A stretch of 64,000 bases of DNA from Nocardiopsis terrae (lineage in GTDB: Bacteria; Actinomycetota; Actinomycetes; Streptosporangiales; Streptosporangiaceae), in NCBI RefSeq assembly GCF_014651695.1, contig NZ_BMXJ01000003.1:275046-339045 (forward strand), in the 5' to 3' direction. The notes below the pieces were generated by a model. That model ran no database searches. It was not told the origin of the DNA and saw only the letters and a list, made by a program, of their open reading frames with translations. The translations under genes were made by a program, and so were the position numbers. Below, piece by piece: positions 8,165 to 16,911 of this stretch. Every line of letters starts with the position of its first letter. The stretch's first letter is position 1.

Positions 8165-9024
8165 CGCGTGGCTCCCTTCCGGTAGTCGGTGACGGACCAG
8201 CTCAGCGCGCGGCGGGCCATGACCGACAGGGCGTGCCTGCGGTACTCGGCGGTTCCGCGCTGGTCGTCGATGGGGCGGGCGGCGGCGGCCACGAGCTCGC
8301 CGAACCGGCGGACCACGGGCTCCGCGAGCGGACGGCCGTCCTCCCAGTCGAACTCGGCCTCCAGGAACTCCTCGGCCGCCTCCGAACGCAGCGGCGTCGG
8401 CCCGGCCGAACCGATCCCGGTGCCCACCGCACGCCTCTCGGCGTCCAGCGCCAGGCTGAAGGAGGTCACCGCGATCACCATCGCGTTGCGGGTGCCGATC
8501 TTGGCGAACTGCTGCGGGCCCGGGGCCCGGGGCAGCAGCACCGCGGTGATCAGCTCGTCCTCACGCAGCGCGGTGGTGCGGAAGGACAGGTAGAAGTCGC
8601 GGGCCCGGACCCGGCGGGTGCCGCGCACGGAGGCGAGCTCGATCACGGCGTCCGTGGCCAGCAGCGGCGGGTGGGACTCGCCCGCGGGGGAGGCCCCGCC
8701 GAGGTTGCCGCCGACCGTGCCCCGGTTGCGGATCTGCGGGGAGGCCACCGAACGCGAGGCCTTGGCCAGCGCGGGCGCACTCCCGGACAGGTGCTCGATG
8801 ATCCGGGTGTAGGGAACCCCGGCGCCCAGACGGGTGTGGTCGCCGTCCACCCCCCACTCGGTCAGCTCCGGGACCCGTGTCAGGTCGATCAGCGCCGAGG
8901 GCCGGCGCTTGTCGAAGTTCATTTCCACCATCACGTCGGTACCGCCCATGATGGGCACGCCGTCGGGGTGGGCGCTCCTGGCCTCTAGGGCCTCCACCAG
9001 CGTGGATGGCCTCACGAATTCCAT
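8155..9024 (-). CDS. Xanthine dehydrogenase-type FAD-binding medium subunit
   Basis: The 289-residue protein starts MEFVRPSTLVEALEAR. It is the PCMH-type FAD subunit: IMGGTDVMVEMN is the first FAD-binding loop, and IRNRGTVGGNLGGASPAGES is the second pyrophosphate-binding loop. The C-terminal CO-dehydrogenase flavoprotein domain ends near LSWSVTDYRKG. It moves electrons from the [2Fe-2S] clusters to NAD+ or another acceptor. It is first in the operon and diverges from the PucR gene, with about 294 intervening bases that should hold both promoters. Confidence 0.92.
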   Translation of the reverse strand: MEFVRPSTLVEALEARSAHPDGVPIMGGTDVMVEMNFDKRRPSALIDLTRVPELTEWGVDGDHTRLGAGVPYTRIIEHLSGSAPALAKASRSVASPQIRNRGTVGGNLGGASPAGESHPPLLATDAVIELASVRGTRRVRARDFYLSFRTTALREDELITAVLLPRAPGPQQFAKIGTRNAMVIAVTSFSLALDAERRAVGTGIGSAGPTPLRSEAAEEFLEAEFDWEDGRPLAEPVVRRFGELVAAAARPIDDQRGTAEYRRHALSVMARRALSWSVTDYRKGATRCA

Positions 9025-9163
9025 GCTCGTCCTCGTCCTGCGCAGTGCGGTCTGGTCGCCTGGGTGTGTCGTGACCCCTCGTTGGTCGGGGCGATCATGT
9101 GAAGTACAGCACTCGCCGGCTGCGCCCGACCAGCCAGTGATGACATGAAGTGATCATGGAACG

Positions 9164-9176
9164 AACGGTCACCGTT
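9164..9176. promoter_or_regulatory. Palindrome between the FAD-subunit operon and pucR-type gene
   Basis: AACGGT and ACCGTT flank a single C, giving a symmetric 13-mer in the 9025-9318 divergent intergenic region. It is a candidate operator for the neighbouring PucR protein or another purine-responsive regulator. No experimental motif was matched. Confidence 0.35.
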
Positions 9177-9318
9177 GGGCGTTTCCTACAAGTGTCGTCG
9201 TTGCTGACAGCGAGGACCATCGGACCTGGTGCCGCGCGTCCCCGTCCCCGTGCACACTGTCCTGATACGAAGACACCAGCGGTGGGGTTCGGCCCACCCG
9301 ACCTACAGAGGGAAGTCC

Positions 9319-10896
9319 ATGCAGATCAGTGAGCTGCTCGCCGTCAAGCGACTGCACCTGCGGTTCCTGGCGGGCGCTGAGCACGCCCACCGCGACATCC
9401 GGTGGGCCTACACCACTGACCTGCTGGAACCCGCCCGCTACCTGCGCGGCGGAGAGCTCGTCCTCACCGGCATGATGTGGCGTACCCGCCCCGAGGACTC
9501 CGAGACCTTCGTGGCGTCGCTGGTCGGCGCCGGGGCCCTGGCCGTGGGGGCCGGCACCGCCCTGGGCGAGGTTCCCCAGGACCTGGTCGCGGCCTGCGAG
9601 GCCCACGACGTCCCCCTCGTCGAGATCCCCCCGGAGACCTCCTTCGGCGTGGTCACCGAGGAGGTGCTGCGCTCCCTCACCCAGCGCCGCTTCACCACCA
9701 TCGCCGAGACACGGGACCGGCACCGCCGGGTCATGGCCGAGGTCGCCTCCGGAGCGAACTTCCCCGAGGCCTTCGCCTCCGCCGCCGAGCAGGCCGGGCT
9801 CACCGCCTGGGTGATCTCCTCCAGCGGCAGACAGGTGGCCTCCTCCGGCGCCCCGCTGCCCGCCGAGGACCGGGAGAACATCGCGGCCAAGGCTCTGACC
9901 TGGTCGGCCTTTCCACACACCACCCGCGTCTCCTCCGGTGGGGAGGGGCGCACCCTGACCGTCCTGCCGATCAGCACCAAGGAGTCGCACCCGCTCGCCA
10001 GTTGGCTGCTGGTCTGTACCGGCGACCACGCCGCCTGGGCCGAGGAGGAGCACGAGTCCGTCGCCGAACTCGTCTCCGTCGGGGTCCTGGCGCGCAGCCG
10101 TGACGAGGAGCGCTCCCTGACCACCGCCCGCCACCTGGAGGGCCTGCCCCGCCTGCTGGCGGCCCAGCGCTTCGACGAGGTCACCGCCCTCATGCGCGGC
10201 ACCGGCGACGGCGAGGAACCCGAGGACCGCGCGCACGTCGTGGTCAGTGCCATGATGCTCCCCGAGCCGCGCGTACCCGACCTGGCGCGCCGGGTGGTCG
10301 CCGAACTCGTCGCCGACCATCCGGGCGCCTTCGTCACCGGTGAGAACGACACCCTCGCCGTGATCCCGGTCGAGGGCTCCGACCACCAGGCCCGGGCCCG
10401 CGCCGAGACCATCCGCGCCGAACTGGTCCAACGCGCCCGGGTACTGGACGGCGGCCTGCTCGACTACCGGCTCGCCGTCGGGCTGAGCTCGGCGGCCACG
10501 GGCGTGCCCGAGCTGCGCGGGGCCGCCGTGGAGGCCCGCCACGCCCGCCGCCTGGCCGAGCTGCGCGGCGGCCGTTCCCGGGTGATCGCGGGTGCCGAGA
10601 TCGACTCGCACGAACTCCTGTTGGCCTCGGTGCCGGAGGAGGTGCAGACCTCCTACCGCGAACGGCTGCTGGGGCCCCTGGTCGACTACGACCGCGACCA
10701 CCGCTCGGAGCTCGTGGACACCCTGGAGCAGTTCCTGTCCTATTCGGGTTCCTGGCAGCGCTGCGCCGCCGCCATGCACGTGCACGTCAACACCCTGCGC
10801 TACCGGATCGGCCGCGTCGAGGAGCTCACCGGCCGCGACCTGAGCAGCCTCGAACACCGCGTCGACCTGTTCCTGGCCCTGAAACTGCGCGACTGA
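9319..10896 (+). CDS. PucR-family transcriptional regulator of purine catabolism
   Basis: This encodes 525 residues from the ATG at 9319 (AGAGGGAAG ribosome site), starting MQISELLAVKRLHLRFLAG. The N-terminal PucR domain (about 1-125, with WAYTTDLLEPARYLRGGELV) is followed by a GGDEF-like/CdaR central region. The C-terminal PucR-type helix-turn-helix lies in SGSWQRCAAAMHVHVNTLRY, with VEELTGRDLSSLEHRVDLFL after it. In Bacillus, PucR activates the purine degradation genes. Its divergent position next to the xanthine-dehydrogenase-type operon makes it the likely regulator of that operon and of the NCS2 permease. Confidence 0.88.
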   Translation: MQISELLAVKRLHLRFLAGAEHAHRDIRWAYTTDLLEPARYLRGGELVLTGMMWRTRPEDSETFVASLVGAGALAVGAGTALGEVPQDLVAACEAHDVPLVEIPPETSFGVVTEEVLRSLTQRRFTTIAETRDRHRRVMAEVASGANFPEAFASAAEQAGLTAWVISSSGRQVASSGAPLPAEDRENIAAKALTWSAFPHTTRVSSGGEGRTLTVLPISTKESHPLASWLLVCTGDHAAWAEEEHESVAELVSVGVLARSRDEERSLTTARHLEGLPRLLAAQRFDEVTALMRGTGDGEEPEDRAHVVVSAMMLPEPRVPDLARRVVAELVADHPGAFVTGENDTLAVIPVEGSDHQARARAETIRAELVQRARVLDGGLLDYRLAVGLSSAATGVPELRGAAVEARHARRLAELRGGRSRVIAGAEIDSHELLLASVPEEVQTSYRERLLGPLVDYDRDHRSELVDTLEQFLSYSGSWQRCAAAMHVHVNTLRYRIGRVEELTGRDLSSLEHRVDLFLALKLRD

Positions 10897-10966
10897 GCAC
10901 CGGGGGCCGGGTGCCGCAGCGGTGGCGGAACCCGTTCTGTCACCGTCTGCCGTTAGGGTCCGGCCC

Positions 10967-11671
10967 GTGAGCACCGACCTTCTCGCTGCGGCCGAGACCA
11001 CCGACGCCGACCTGTCCGAACTCGACCTGCGTGAGGCGCTGGCCCGGGACCCGGGCGCCCCGCGCGTCCTGACCCGCTGCGACCTGAGCGGGTCCGACCT
11101 GCGCGACGCCCATCTGGTGGACGCGCGGTTGGTCGACTGCCGTCTGGACGGGGCGCGCCTGGAGCGCGCGGTCCTGGAGGGCGCGGTGTTCACCGGGGGA
11201 GGGGCCTCGGGGGCGAACCTCTCGCACACCGACTGCACCGACACCCGTTTCGAGCGCATGGACCTGGCCAACACCCGCTGGCAGGGCGCCCTGCTGACCG
11301 ACACCGCCTTCACCGGGTGCCGGCTGACCGGCGCCGGGCTGACCTCGCTGCGGGGGATCGGTTACACCTTCTCCCAGTGCAACCTGATGCTGGCACGCTG
11401 CAAGGGGCTGGTCCTGCGCGGCCAGGTCCTGGAGGGGCTGCGGATGGACGAGGCGGACCTGGCCTCGGCCGACCTGCGCGAGACCGTGTGGGCGGAGTCG
11501 CGGCTGCGCGGCGCCAACCTGGTGCACGCGAAGTTCGCCGGGGCCGACCTGCGCGGCGCGGACCTGGGGGAGTTCGAACTGCAGCAGGCCGGGTTCCTGC
11601 GCGGGGCCACCATCAGCCCCGCCCAGGCCGGGATGATCCTGGGCTCCCTGGGCATCACCGTCGCGGAGTAG
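10967..11671 (+). CDS. Pentapeptide repeat protein
   Basis: About 234 residues are built mainly of A(D/N)LxX-type pentapeptides (SDLRDAHLVDARL, ANLVHAKFAGADLRGADL), which form a right-handed quadrilateral beta-helix. I chose the GTG at 10967 because a TAGGGT -10 box lies 7 bases before it, the layout of a leaderless actinobacterial transcript; an in-frame GTG at 10922 would add 15 residues. Some family members (Qnr, MfpA) mimic DNA and protect gyrase, but most have no known role, and nothing here identifies a target. It follows the PucR gene by 70 bases on the same strand. Confidence 0.8.
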   Translation: MSTDLLAAAETTDADLSELDLREALARDPGAPRVLTRCDLSGSDLRDAHLVDARLVDCRLDGARLERAVLEGAVFTGGGASGANLSHTDCTDTRFERMDLANTRWQGALLTDTAFTGCRLTGAGLTSLRGIGYTFSQCNLMLARCKGLVLRGQVLEGLRMDEADLASADLRETVWAESRLRGANLVHAKFAGADLRGADLGEFELQQAGFLRGATISPAQAGMILGSLGITVAE

Positions 11672-11776
11672 GCGCAGGGGTCGCCCCGGGCAGGGAGGCC
11701 GTGCGCGGACACCGGGCCGGGGAGCCGTATGAGGGCGCCCCGACCCGATCGCCCCCGCCCCCTGGCCGCCATTAAA

Positions 11777-11793
11777 AATCTACGTCGTAAAGG
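11777..11793 (+). repeat. 17-bp interspersed intergenic repeat, copy 1
   Basis: This is AATCTACGTCGTAAAGG, identical to copies at 39642-39658 and 52867-52883 and in the same orientation. It lies between the convergent pentapeptide and reductase genes, so it is not an obvious promoter element. The core TACGTCGTA is an odd-length palindrome. A separate small inverted repeat, GATTC-GCC-GAATC, follows about ten bases downstream at this copy only. The rest of 11672-11877 holds no gene. Confidence 0.85.
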
Positions 11794-11877
11794 TGTGACT
11801 CCGATTCGCCGAATCCCAACCCCGGACGAACACGCGGGCGCACACCACCGCCCCGGCCAGGAGGTGGTTCAGGCCTT

Positions 11878-12729
11878 CTACCACGGCGGACGGGAGAAGG
11901 CCTCGGCGGCGTAGGCCGAGAAGTCACGCGGCTCACGGCCCAGGGCCTCACGAACGCCGGGGGAGACCTTCGACTCCAGACCGCGGCGGATGGCCGAGAG
12001 CGCCGCGACCAGCTCCCGGGCGCCCTCCTCGGGCCAGCCCTGGGCCAGGAGGTCGGCCACGTACTCCTCCGCCGACACCGGCTCGTAGCGGATCGGGTTG
12101 CCCAGGACCTCGGAGATCTCCGCCAGGGCCTCGGCCAGGGTCAGCGCTCGGGGTCCGCTCAGCTCGTAGGTGCGCCCGTGGTGGCCGGGCTCGGTCAGTG
12201 CGGCCGCGGCCACGGCGGCGATGTCGTCGACGTCGATCCAGGCGGCCGCGCCCTCACCGACGGGCAGGCGCATGACCCCCGTGCGCGCCCCGTCCGTCAG
12301 GAATCCCTCGCTCAAGTTCTGCGCGAACCAGCCGGGGCGCAGCACCGTCCACTCCAGCCCGCTGGCCCTCACCGCCTCCTCGGCCCGCAGGTGCGAGGGA
12401 GCGCCCTCCACCCCCTCGAAGTAGTCCGGCTGGTCGACCCCGCGCGCCGACAGCTGGACCACCCGCTCCACCCCGTGGGCCACCGCACGCTCCACGAACT
12501 CCGGAACGCGCGGATCGGAGTCGTCCTGCACCAGGTACACCGAACCGGCGCCCGCCAGCATCGTGTCCCAGGTGGCCGGTTCGGCCCAGTCGAACCTCCA
12601 CTCGGAGGAACGCGAGGCCGCCCGCACCGGTACCCCTCGCTCGCGCAGTTGTGCCAGGATCCGGCTGCCGGTCATTCCCGTCGCGCCGGTCACCAGGACC
12701 GGCCGTGTCATGTTCGTCGTCTCCGTCAT
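11878..12729 (-). CDS. NAD(P)H-binding protein, NmrA-like atypical SDR
   Basis: This encodes 283 residues starting MTETTNMTRPVLVTGATGMT. The glycine-rich nucleotide-binding loop is VTGATGMTGSRI near the N-terminus. LVQDDSDPRVPEFV, QLSARGVDQPDYFEGVEGAP and WTVLRPGWFAQNL are typical of NmrA/ergot-alkaloid-reductase-like proteins (COG0702). Its substrate is unknown; relatives are NADPH-dependent reductases or redox sensors. It is divergent from the AraC-type gene at 12812, which is therefore its probable regulator. Confidence 0.85.
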   Translation of the reverse strand: MTETTNMTRPVLVTGATGMTGSRILAQLRERGVPVRAASRSSEWRFDWAEPATWDTMLAGAGSVYLVQDDSDPRVPEFVERAVAHGVERVVQLSARGVDQPDYFEGVEGAPSHLRAEEAVRASGLEWTVLRPGWFAQNLSEGFLTDGARTGVMRLPVGEGAAAWIDVDDIAAVAAAALTEPGHHGRTYELSGPRALTLAEALAEISEVLGNPIRYEPVSAEEYVADLLAQGWPEEGARELVAALSAIRRGLESKVSPGVREALGREPRDFSAYAAEAFSRPPW

Positions 12730-12811
12730 GGCTCCGAGTCAACAGCCCCTGGCTGAGACGATCCATGGTCCAGAAGCTCACCTGGATGTCCGAGCGTCTA
12801 CGCTTGCGGAC

Positions 12812-13813
12812 ATGGACGCACTCGCCGACCTCCTGGACGGGGTCCGCGCCCGAGGGGCGCTGTTCAGCCGGTCCGTCATGTCCCCGCCCTGGGCGCTGCG
12901 TTTCGCCCCCGGTTCACCCCTGACCCTGGTCACCATGGTGCGCGGCAGGGCCTGGCTCGTCCCCGAACACGACACCCCCGTGCCCCTGGCCGCAGGGGAC
13001 ACGGTGCTCCTGCGCGCGCCCGGCCCGCACACCGTCGCCAACCCGGCCGAGGCCCCCGTCAGCTGCACGGTCCTGGACGGGAACCGGTGCCTGGGCCCGG
13101 ACGGCGACCCCCTGCAGGAGGAGGCGACCCTGGGCCTGCGCACCTACGGTGACTCCCTGGACGCCCCCGACCTGCTGCTGAGCGGCTCCTACGATGTCAC
13201 CGGCGACCTCAGCAGACGCCTGTTCGCCGCCCTGCCCCCGACCCTGGTCGTCCCGGCCGACGAGTGCCACGACCGGCTGGGGGCGATGATCGAGGCCGAG
13301 ATCGGCTGCCCGGCCCCCGGCCAGCAACTGGTCCTGGACCGCCTGCTGGACCTGGCCCTGATTACCAAACTGCGCGTCTGGTTCTCCCTGCCGGGTACGC
13401 AGCCGCCCGCCTGGTACACCGCCATGGCCGACCCGGTGGTGGGGCAGGCACTGCGCCTGCTGCACAACCAGCCCGCCCACCCCTGGACCGTGGCCGCCCT
13501 GGCCGAGCGCTGCGGGGTCTCCCGGGCCACCCTGGCCCGCGACTTCCGCGCCCTGGCGGGGACACCGCCCATGTCCTACCTGGCTGAGTGGCGGGTCAGC
13601 CTCGCCGCCGACCTGCTCCGCGACACCGACACCACCGTCGAGGTCATCGCCCGCCGGGTCGGCTACGCCAACGCGTTCGCGCTCAGCACCGCCTTCAAGC
13701 GCCTGCGCGGCACCACACCCACAGCACACCGGCGCGCGACGGCCCCGGCCGAGCTCAACCCGCCAGCACCCGGCGCAGCCACGGAAGACGCTGTTCCCGT
13801 GCGGACCGGCTGA
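12812..13813 (+). CDS. AraC-family transcriptional regulator with N-terminal cupin domain
   Basis: This encodes 333 residues from the ATG at 12812. A TACGCT box about 6 bases upstream suggests a leaderless start. The N-terminal half (about 1-180) is a Cupin_6 sensor domain (SPLTLVTMVRGRAWLVPEHD). The C-terminal pair of helix-turn-helices lies in WTVAALAERCGVSRATLARD and TTVEVIARRVGYANAFALST. Such proteins usually activate an adjacent oxidoreductase gene in response to a small molecule, and here the divergent NmrA-like reductase fits. Its 3' end overlaps the convergent esterase gene by 59 bases. Confidence 0.88.
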   Translation: MDALADLLDGVRARGALFSRSVMSPPWALRFAPGSPLTLVTMVRGRAWLVPEHDTPVPLAAGDTVLLRAPGPHTVANPAEAPVSCTVLDGNRCLGPDGDPLQEEATLGLRTYGDSLDAPDLLLSGSYDVTGDLSRRLFAALPPTLVVPADECHDRLGAMIEAEIGCPAPGQQLVLDRLLDLALITKLRVWFSLPGTQPPAWYTAMADPVVGQALRLLHNQPAHPWTVAALAERCGVSRATLARDFRALAGTPPMSYLAEWRVSLAADLLRDTDTTVEVIARRVGYANAFALSTAFKRLRGTTPTAHRRATAPAELNPPAPGAATEDAVPVRTG

Positions 13814-14732
13814 GCACCGCCTCCGGAGCGAAACCGTCGAAGGAGTGGAAACCGCCCGGCCACACGTGCAGTTCCGCGGAGCCGCCCGCCCGCCAGATCC
13901 GGGAGGCGTACTCCACGACCTCGTCGCGGAAGGTCTCGGCCGAACCCACGTCCAGGAACGCCGGAGGCAGCCCGGACAGGTCCCGCGCCCGTGCCGGGGC
14001 GGCGTAGGGGGACACCTCCGGGCCCCCTGCGCGCTCGCCCAGCAGGGCGCCCCAGCCGGTGGTGTTGGAGACCCGGTCCCACACGCCCAGCCCGGCCATC
14101 TGGTGGCCGGAGACCGAGTCGTTGCGGTCGTCCAGCATCGGGCAGAGCAGTAGCTGCCCGAGCGCGGAGGGGCCGCCACGGTCCCGGGCGAGCAGGCAGG
14201 TGGCGGCCGCCAGTCCGCCACCGGCGCTGCTCCCGCCGACCACCAGCCGGTCCGGATCCGCCCCGAACCCGGCGGCGTTGGCGGTCCACCACACCAGGCC
14301 GGTGTAGCAGTCCTCGACCGGTGCGGGGTGGGGGTGTTCGGGGGCGAGCCGGTAGTCCACCGAGACCAGGGCCAGGTCCAGTTCGCGGGCGTACTCCAGC
14401 AGCCCCGGGATCTCCCGGCCGCGGTGGGTTCCGGCGACCATCCCGCCGCCGTGGATCCAGTACAGGGTCCCGGTGGCCCCAGTGGCCTGCTTCGGCCGCC
14501 ACACCAGCAGCGGGACCTCGGTGCCGTCCGCACCCCGGGCGGTGTGCTCCTCCTCGACGAACGCCCCGCCGGTCAGGTCCTCGTCGGGGGCGGGTGCCCG
14601 CTTGGCGCCCTCCGCTCTCAGGACCGGGATCATCTCGGGGGTGATCGAGGAGGGGACCTGTTCGCCGAGCACGGCCAGCGCGGCGGCGAGTTCGGGGTCG
14701 AAGGGGGGACGCGGCTGAGGGGAAACGGACAC
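13755..14732 (-). CDS. Alpha/beta hydrolase, hormone-sensitive-lipase type (carboxylesterase)
   Basis: The 325-residue protein carries the HSL (family IV) oxyanion-hole motif in LYWIHGGGMVAGTHRG, the nucleophile elbow VGGSSAGGGLAAA (Ser about 170), the acid in LPPAFLDVGSAE, and the catalytic His in GGFHSFDGFAPE. It should be a cytoplasmic esterase for short- to medium-chain acyl esters. There is no signal peptide. It is convergent with the AraC-type gene and overlaps it by 59 bases, so antisense interference is possible. Confidence 0.9.
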   Translation of the reverse strand: MSVSPQPRPPFDPELAAALAVLGEQVPSSITPEMIPVLRAEGAKRAPAPDEDLTGGAFVEEEHTARGADGTEVPLLVWRPKQATGATGTLYWIHGGGMVAGTHRGREIPGLLEYARELDLALVSVDYRLAPEHPHPAPVEDCYTGLVWWTANAAGFGADPDRLVVGGSSAGGGLAAATCLLARDRGGPSALGQLLLCPMLDDRNDSVSGHQMAGLGVWDRVSNTTGWGALLGERAGGPEVSPYAAPARARDLSGLPPAFLDVGSAETFRDEVVEYASRIWRAGGSAELHVWPGGFHSFDGFAPEAVLSRSAREQRLPWLRRVLAG

Positions 14733-14804
14733 GGGGGCCTCCGGGGGTGGGGTGGCGTTGCGCTCCCATCATGCTCCAGCGCCCGCCTCTCCCTCCAGTG
14801 CCCG

Positions 14805-15731
14805 TCAGCCCTCCAGCGCCTGCGCCACCGCCGCCTGGACCCGGGGGATCCGGGCGGCCCCGCCCTCCATCCGCCAAAGCGAGTCCTGTAGGACCCGGAC
14901 CAGGGTCCACGCGCGCGCCCGCTCCCGGTCCAACCCCGCCGCCTCGGTCAACAGGTCGAACCGCCGCCGCGTCTCCCGGACCGCGTCCCCGGTGGCCCCG
15001 GCCTCCTCCCACCGATTGCGCAGCGCGGGCAACAGCTCGAAGCACGGGTCTCCCACCAGCGGTTTGGGGTCGATCGCCAGCCACCGGCCCCGCCCCGATC
15101 CGGGAAGCGGCGCCAGCACGTTCCCGTAGTGCAGGTCCCAGTGCAGCAACCGGTCACCCGGTTCGGCCGCCAGTTCCCGGGCCAGCCCCGCCCACCGGTC
15201 CAGGCGGGCACGGCAGGCGGCCCCGGCCCGCTCCCGGACGGCCGGTCCTGCGGCGCGTTCGGCCAGGCGCCGGGTGATGCCGCCCAGCTCGCGCACCCCC
15301 TCGGGCCCCCGGTGCGCGCCCAGCCGGGCCAGCAGGGCGCCGATCACCTCCAGCGCCTCGTCGATCCCCGTCCGCTCCAACCGCTGTTCGGGGTCCAGCG
15401 CCTCCAACAGCATCGCCCCGGTCCGGGGGTCGTGGTCGAGCAGCCGGACCGCGCCGTCGCCGTCCCAGGCGCGCAGCGCGGCGGGTTCACCCCCGGTCTC
15501 CTCGTCCCACGGCTGGAGCTTGAGCACGGCCGCGCGTCCGTCGGCGCGTTCCACCGGGACGGCCAGGGCCACGGCGCCGTGCATCGGGTAGCCGGTCGGC
15601 CGCAGGCCCCACCGGTCGCACTGGCGGGCGGCCAGTCCCGGCAGCGCCTCGGCCCAGTCGGGGCCGAAGAAGCCGGTGACGCTCTCGGCGAGGCCCGGTG
15701 GAACGGGGAGCGGGGGAGTGGGGCCGGTCAA
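14805..15731 (-). CDS. Aminoglycoside phosphotransferase-like kinase (APH(6)/streptomycin 6-kinase family)
   Basis: About 308 residues are encoded from a TTG at 15731. GAAGGAG lies nine bases upstream of this TTG, which overlaps the stop codon of the xylanase gene; no ATG fits. The protein shows an N-lobe AVLKLQPWDEE segment, the Brenner motif LLHWDLHYGNVL with catalytic Asp, and the metal-binding WLAIDPKPLVGDPCFEL, all characteristic of the APH(6)/hydroxyurea-phosphotransferase group. It may confer streptomycin tolerance or phosphorylate another small molecule. Being third in a P450-xylanase run is odd and gives no substrate hint. Confidence 0.8.
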   Translation of the reverse strand: MTGPTPPLPVPPGLAESVTGFFGPDWAEALPGLAARQCDRWGLRPTGYPMHGAVALAVPVERADGRAAVLKLQPWDEETGGEPAALRAWDGDGAVRLLDHDPRTGAMLLEALDPEQRLERTGIDEALEVIGALLARLGAHRGPEGVRELGGITRRLAERAAGPAVRERAGAACRARLDRWAGLARELAAEPGDRLLHWDLHYGNVLAPLPGSGRGRWLAIDPKPLVGDPCFELLPALRNRWEEAGATGDAVRETRRRFDLLTEAAGLDRERARAWTLVRVLQDSLWRMEGGAARIPRVQAAVAQALEG

Positions 15732-16894
15732 CCTGCGGGTCTCCTTCGTTCCTGACGCGGGGCGGTACGGGAGGGGCCGCCCCGGCTCTGGGTCCGTCGG
15801 CCGCGGCTGAGCGCCTCGACCATCCCGCCCAGGGCGGGCTTGGGGGCGTAGTCCTCGTCGAAGGGCAGCGCGGCGGTGTATCCGGGGAACCACTCGGGGA
15901 TCCAGGAGTGCGAGTCGGCCACGCCCCACACCGACACCCCCACGCAGCGGGACACCGCCAGGCAGGACTCGATGACGTACTGGTACTCCTCCGCCTGCTC
16001 GGCGAGCTGCTCCTCGCCGACCGGTTCGGGGATGCGCACGTCCAGCTCGCTGATCTCCACGTCCAGGCCCAGGTCGGCGAAGCGCTGCATGTTCTCGGCC
16101 AGGTCCGGGGGGACGTTGCCGTGGACGAAGTGCCCCTGGAAGCCGATGCCGTGCAGCGGTGCTCCCTGCTCCAACAGGTCGGAGGCGAGTGCGTACAGGG
16201 CGTCGGCCTTCTCCCCGCCGCCCTCGACCCCGAACTCGTTGATGTACAGCTTCGCCTGGGGATCCACCTCGTGGGCCGTCCGCAGGGCCTCGGCGATGTA
16301 GTCCTCGCCCAGGGTCTGCAGCCACAGGTTCTCACGCAGTTCGGGGGTGTCGTCCTCGAAGGGTTCGTTGATCACGTCCCAGGAGCCGATCCGGCCCTCG
16401 TAGCGGCCCAGCAGCGCCTCCGTGTGCTCGCGCATGACCGTGCGCAGCTCACCGGCGTCGAAGGACCCCCGGGCCAGCCAGTCGGGCTGCTGGTTGTGCC
16501 AGAGCAGTGTGTGCCCGCGTACGGAGAGCCCGTTGTCCTCGGCGAAGTCCACCACGGCGTCGGGGCCGCCCCAGTCGAACTCGTACCGCTCGGGTTGGAC
16601 GTACTGCCACTTCATGGTGTTCTCGGCGGTGACCGACGTGTAGTGGTCGGTGACCAGGTCCTGGTATCCGGGGTCGTGCGTGAGCGGGTTGACCGCCACC
16701 GCCACGCCCAGTTCGATCCCGTGCGCCTCGGCCAAGGCCGGAAGCTCACTCCCGGGTTCCTCGCCCGGTCCGGGCAGGACCAGGACCACGATCGCCACCA
16801 CCAGGAAGATGACCACGCACACCGCCCCCGCCGACAGTAGGACACCCCGTCCGCGTGTGGCCGAACGCCAGCCGTTCCGGACAGCTTCTCGCAC
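15728..16894 (-). CDS. GH10 endo-1,4-beta-xylanase, membrane-anchored
   Basis: The 388-residue protein starts at GTG 16894. A basic N-terminus and one long hydrophobic helix (about 18-42) anchor it outside the cell. The GH10 barrel follows: TAENTMKWQYVQPERYEFDW, GHTLLWHNQQPDWL, acid/base Glu177 in SWDVINEPF, nucleophile Glu283 in VEISELDVR, and WGVADSHSWIPEW. It hydrolyses xylan backbones. There is no carbohydrate-binding module, and the C-terminus is a short basic tail. It lies 17 bases after the P450 gene and overlaps the phosphotransferase start by 4 bases. An uncleaved anchor rather than a normal signal peptide is unusual for a secreted xylanase. Confidence 0.92.
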   Translation of the reverse strand: MREAVRNGWRSATRGRGVLLSAGAVCVVIFLVVAIVVLVLPGPGEEPGSELPALAEAHGIELGVAVAVNPLTHDPGYQDLVTDHYTSVTAENTMKWQYVQPERYEFDWGGPDAVVDFAEDNGLSVRGHTLLWHNQQPDWLARGSFDAGELRTVMREHTEALLGRYEGRIGSWDVINEPFEDDTPELRENLWLQTLGEDYIAEALRTAHEVDPQAKLYINEFGVEGGGEKADALYALASDLLEQGAPLHGIGFQGHFVHGNVPPDLAENMQRFADLGLDVEISELDVRIPEPVGEEQLAEQAEEYQYVIESCLAVSRCVGVSVWGVADSHSWIPEWFPGYTAALPFDEDYAPKPALGGMVEALSRGRRTQSRGGPSRTAPRQERRRPAG

Positions 16895-16911
16895 CCCTGC
16901 GCCCCCGCCCT

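Noticed and set aside
11777..11810. tRNA gene or tRNA-derived attachment site at the 17-bp repeat
   Set aside because: No cloverleaf can be drawn, there is no T-loop consensus in place, and no integrase gene is nearby.
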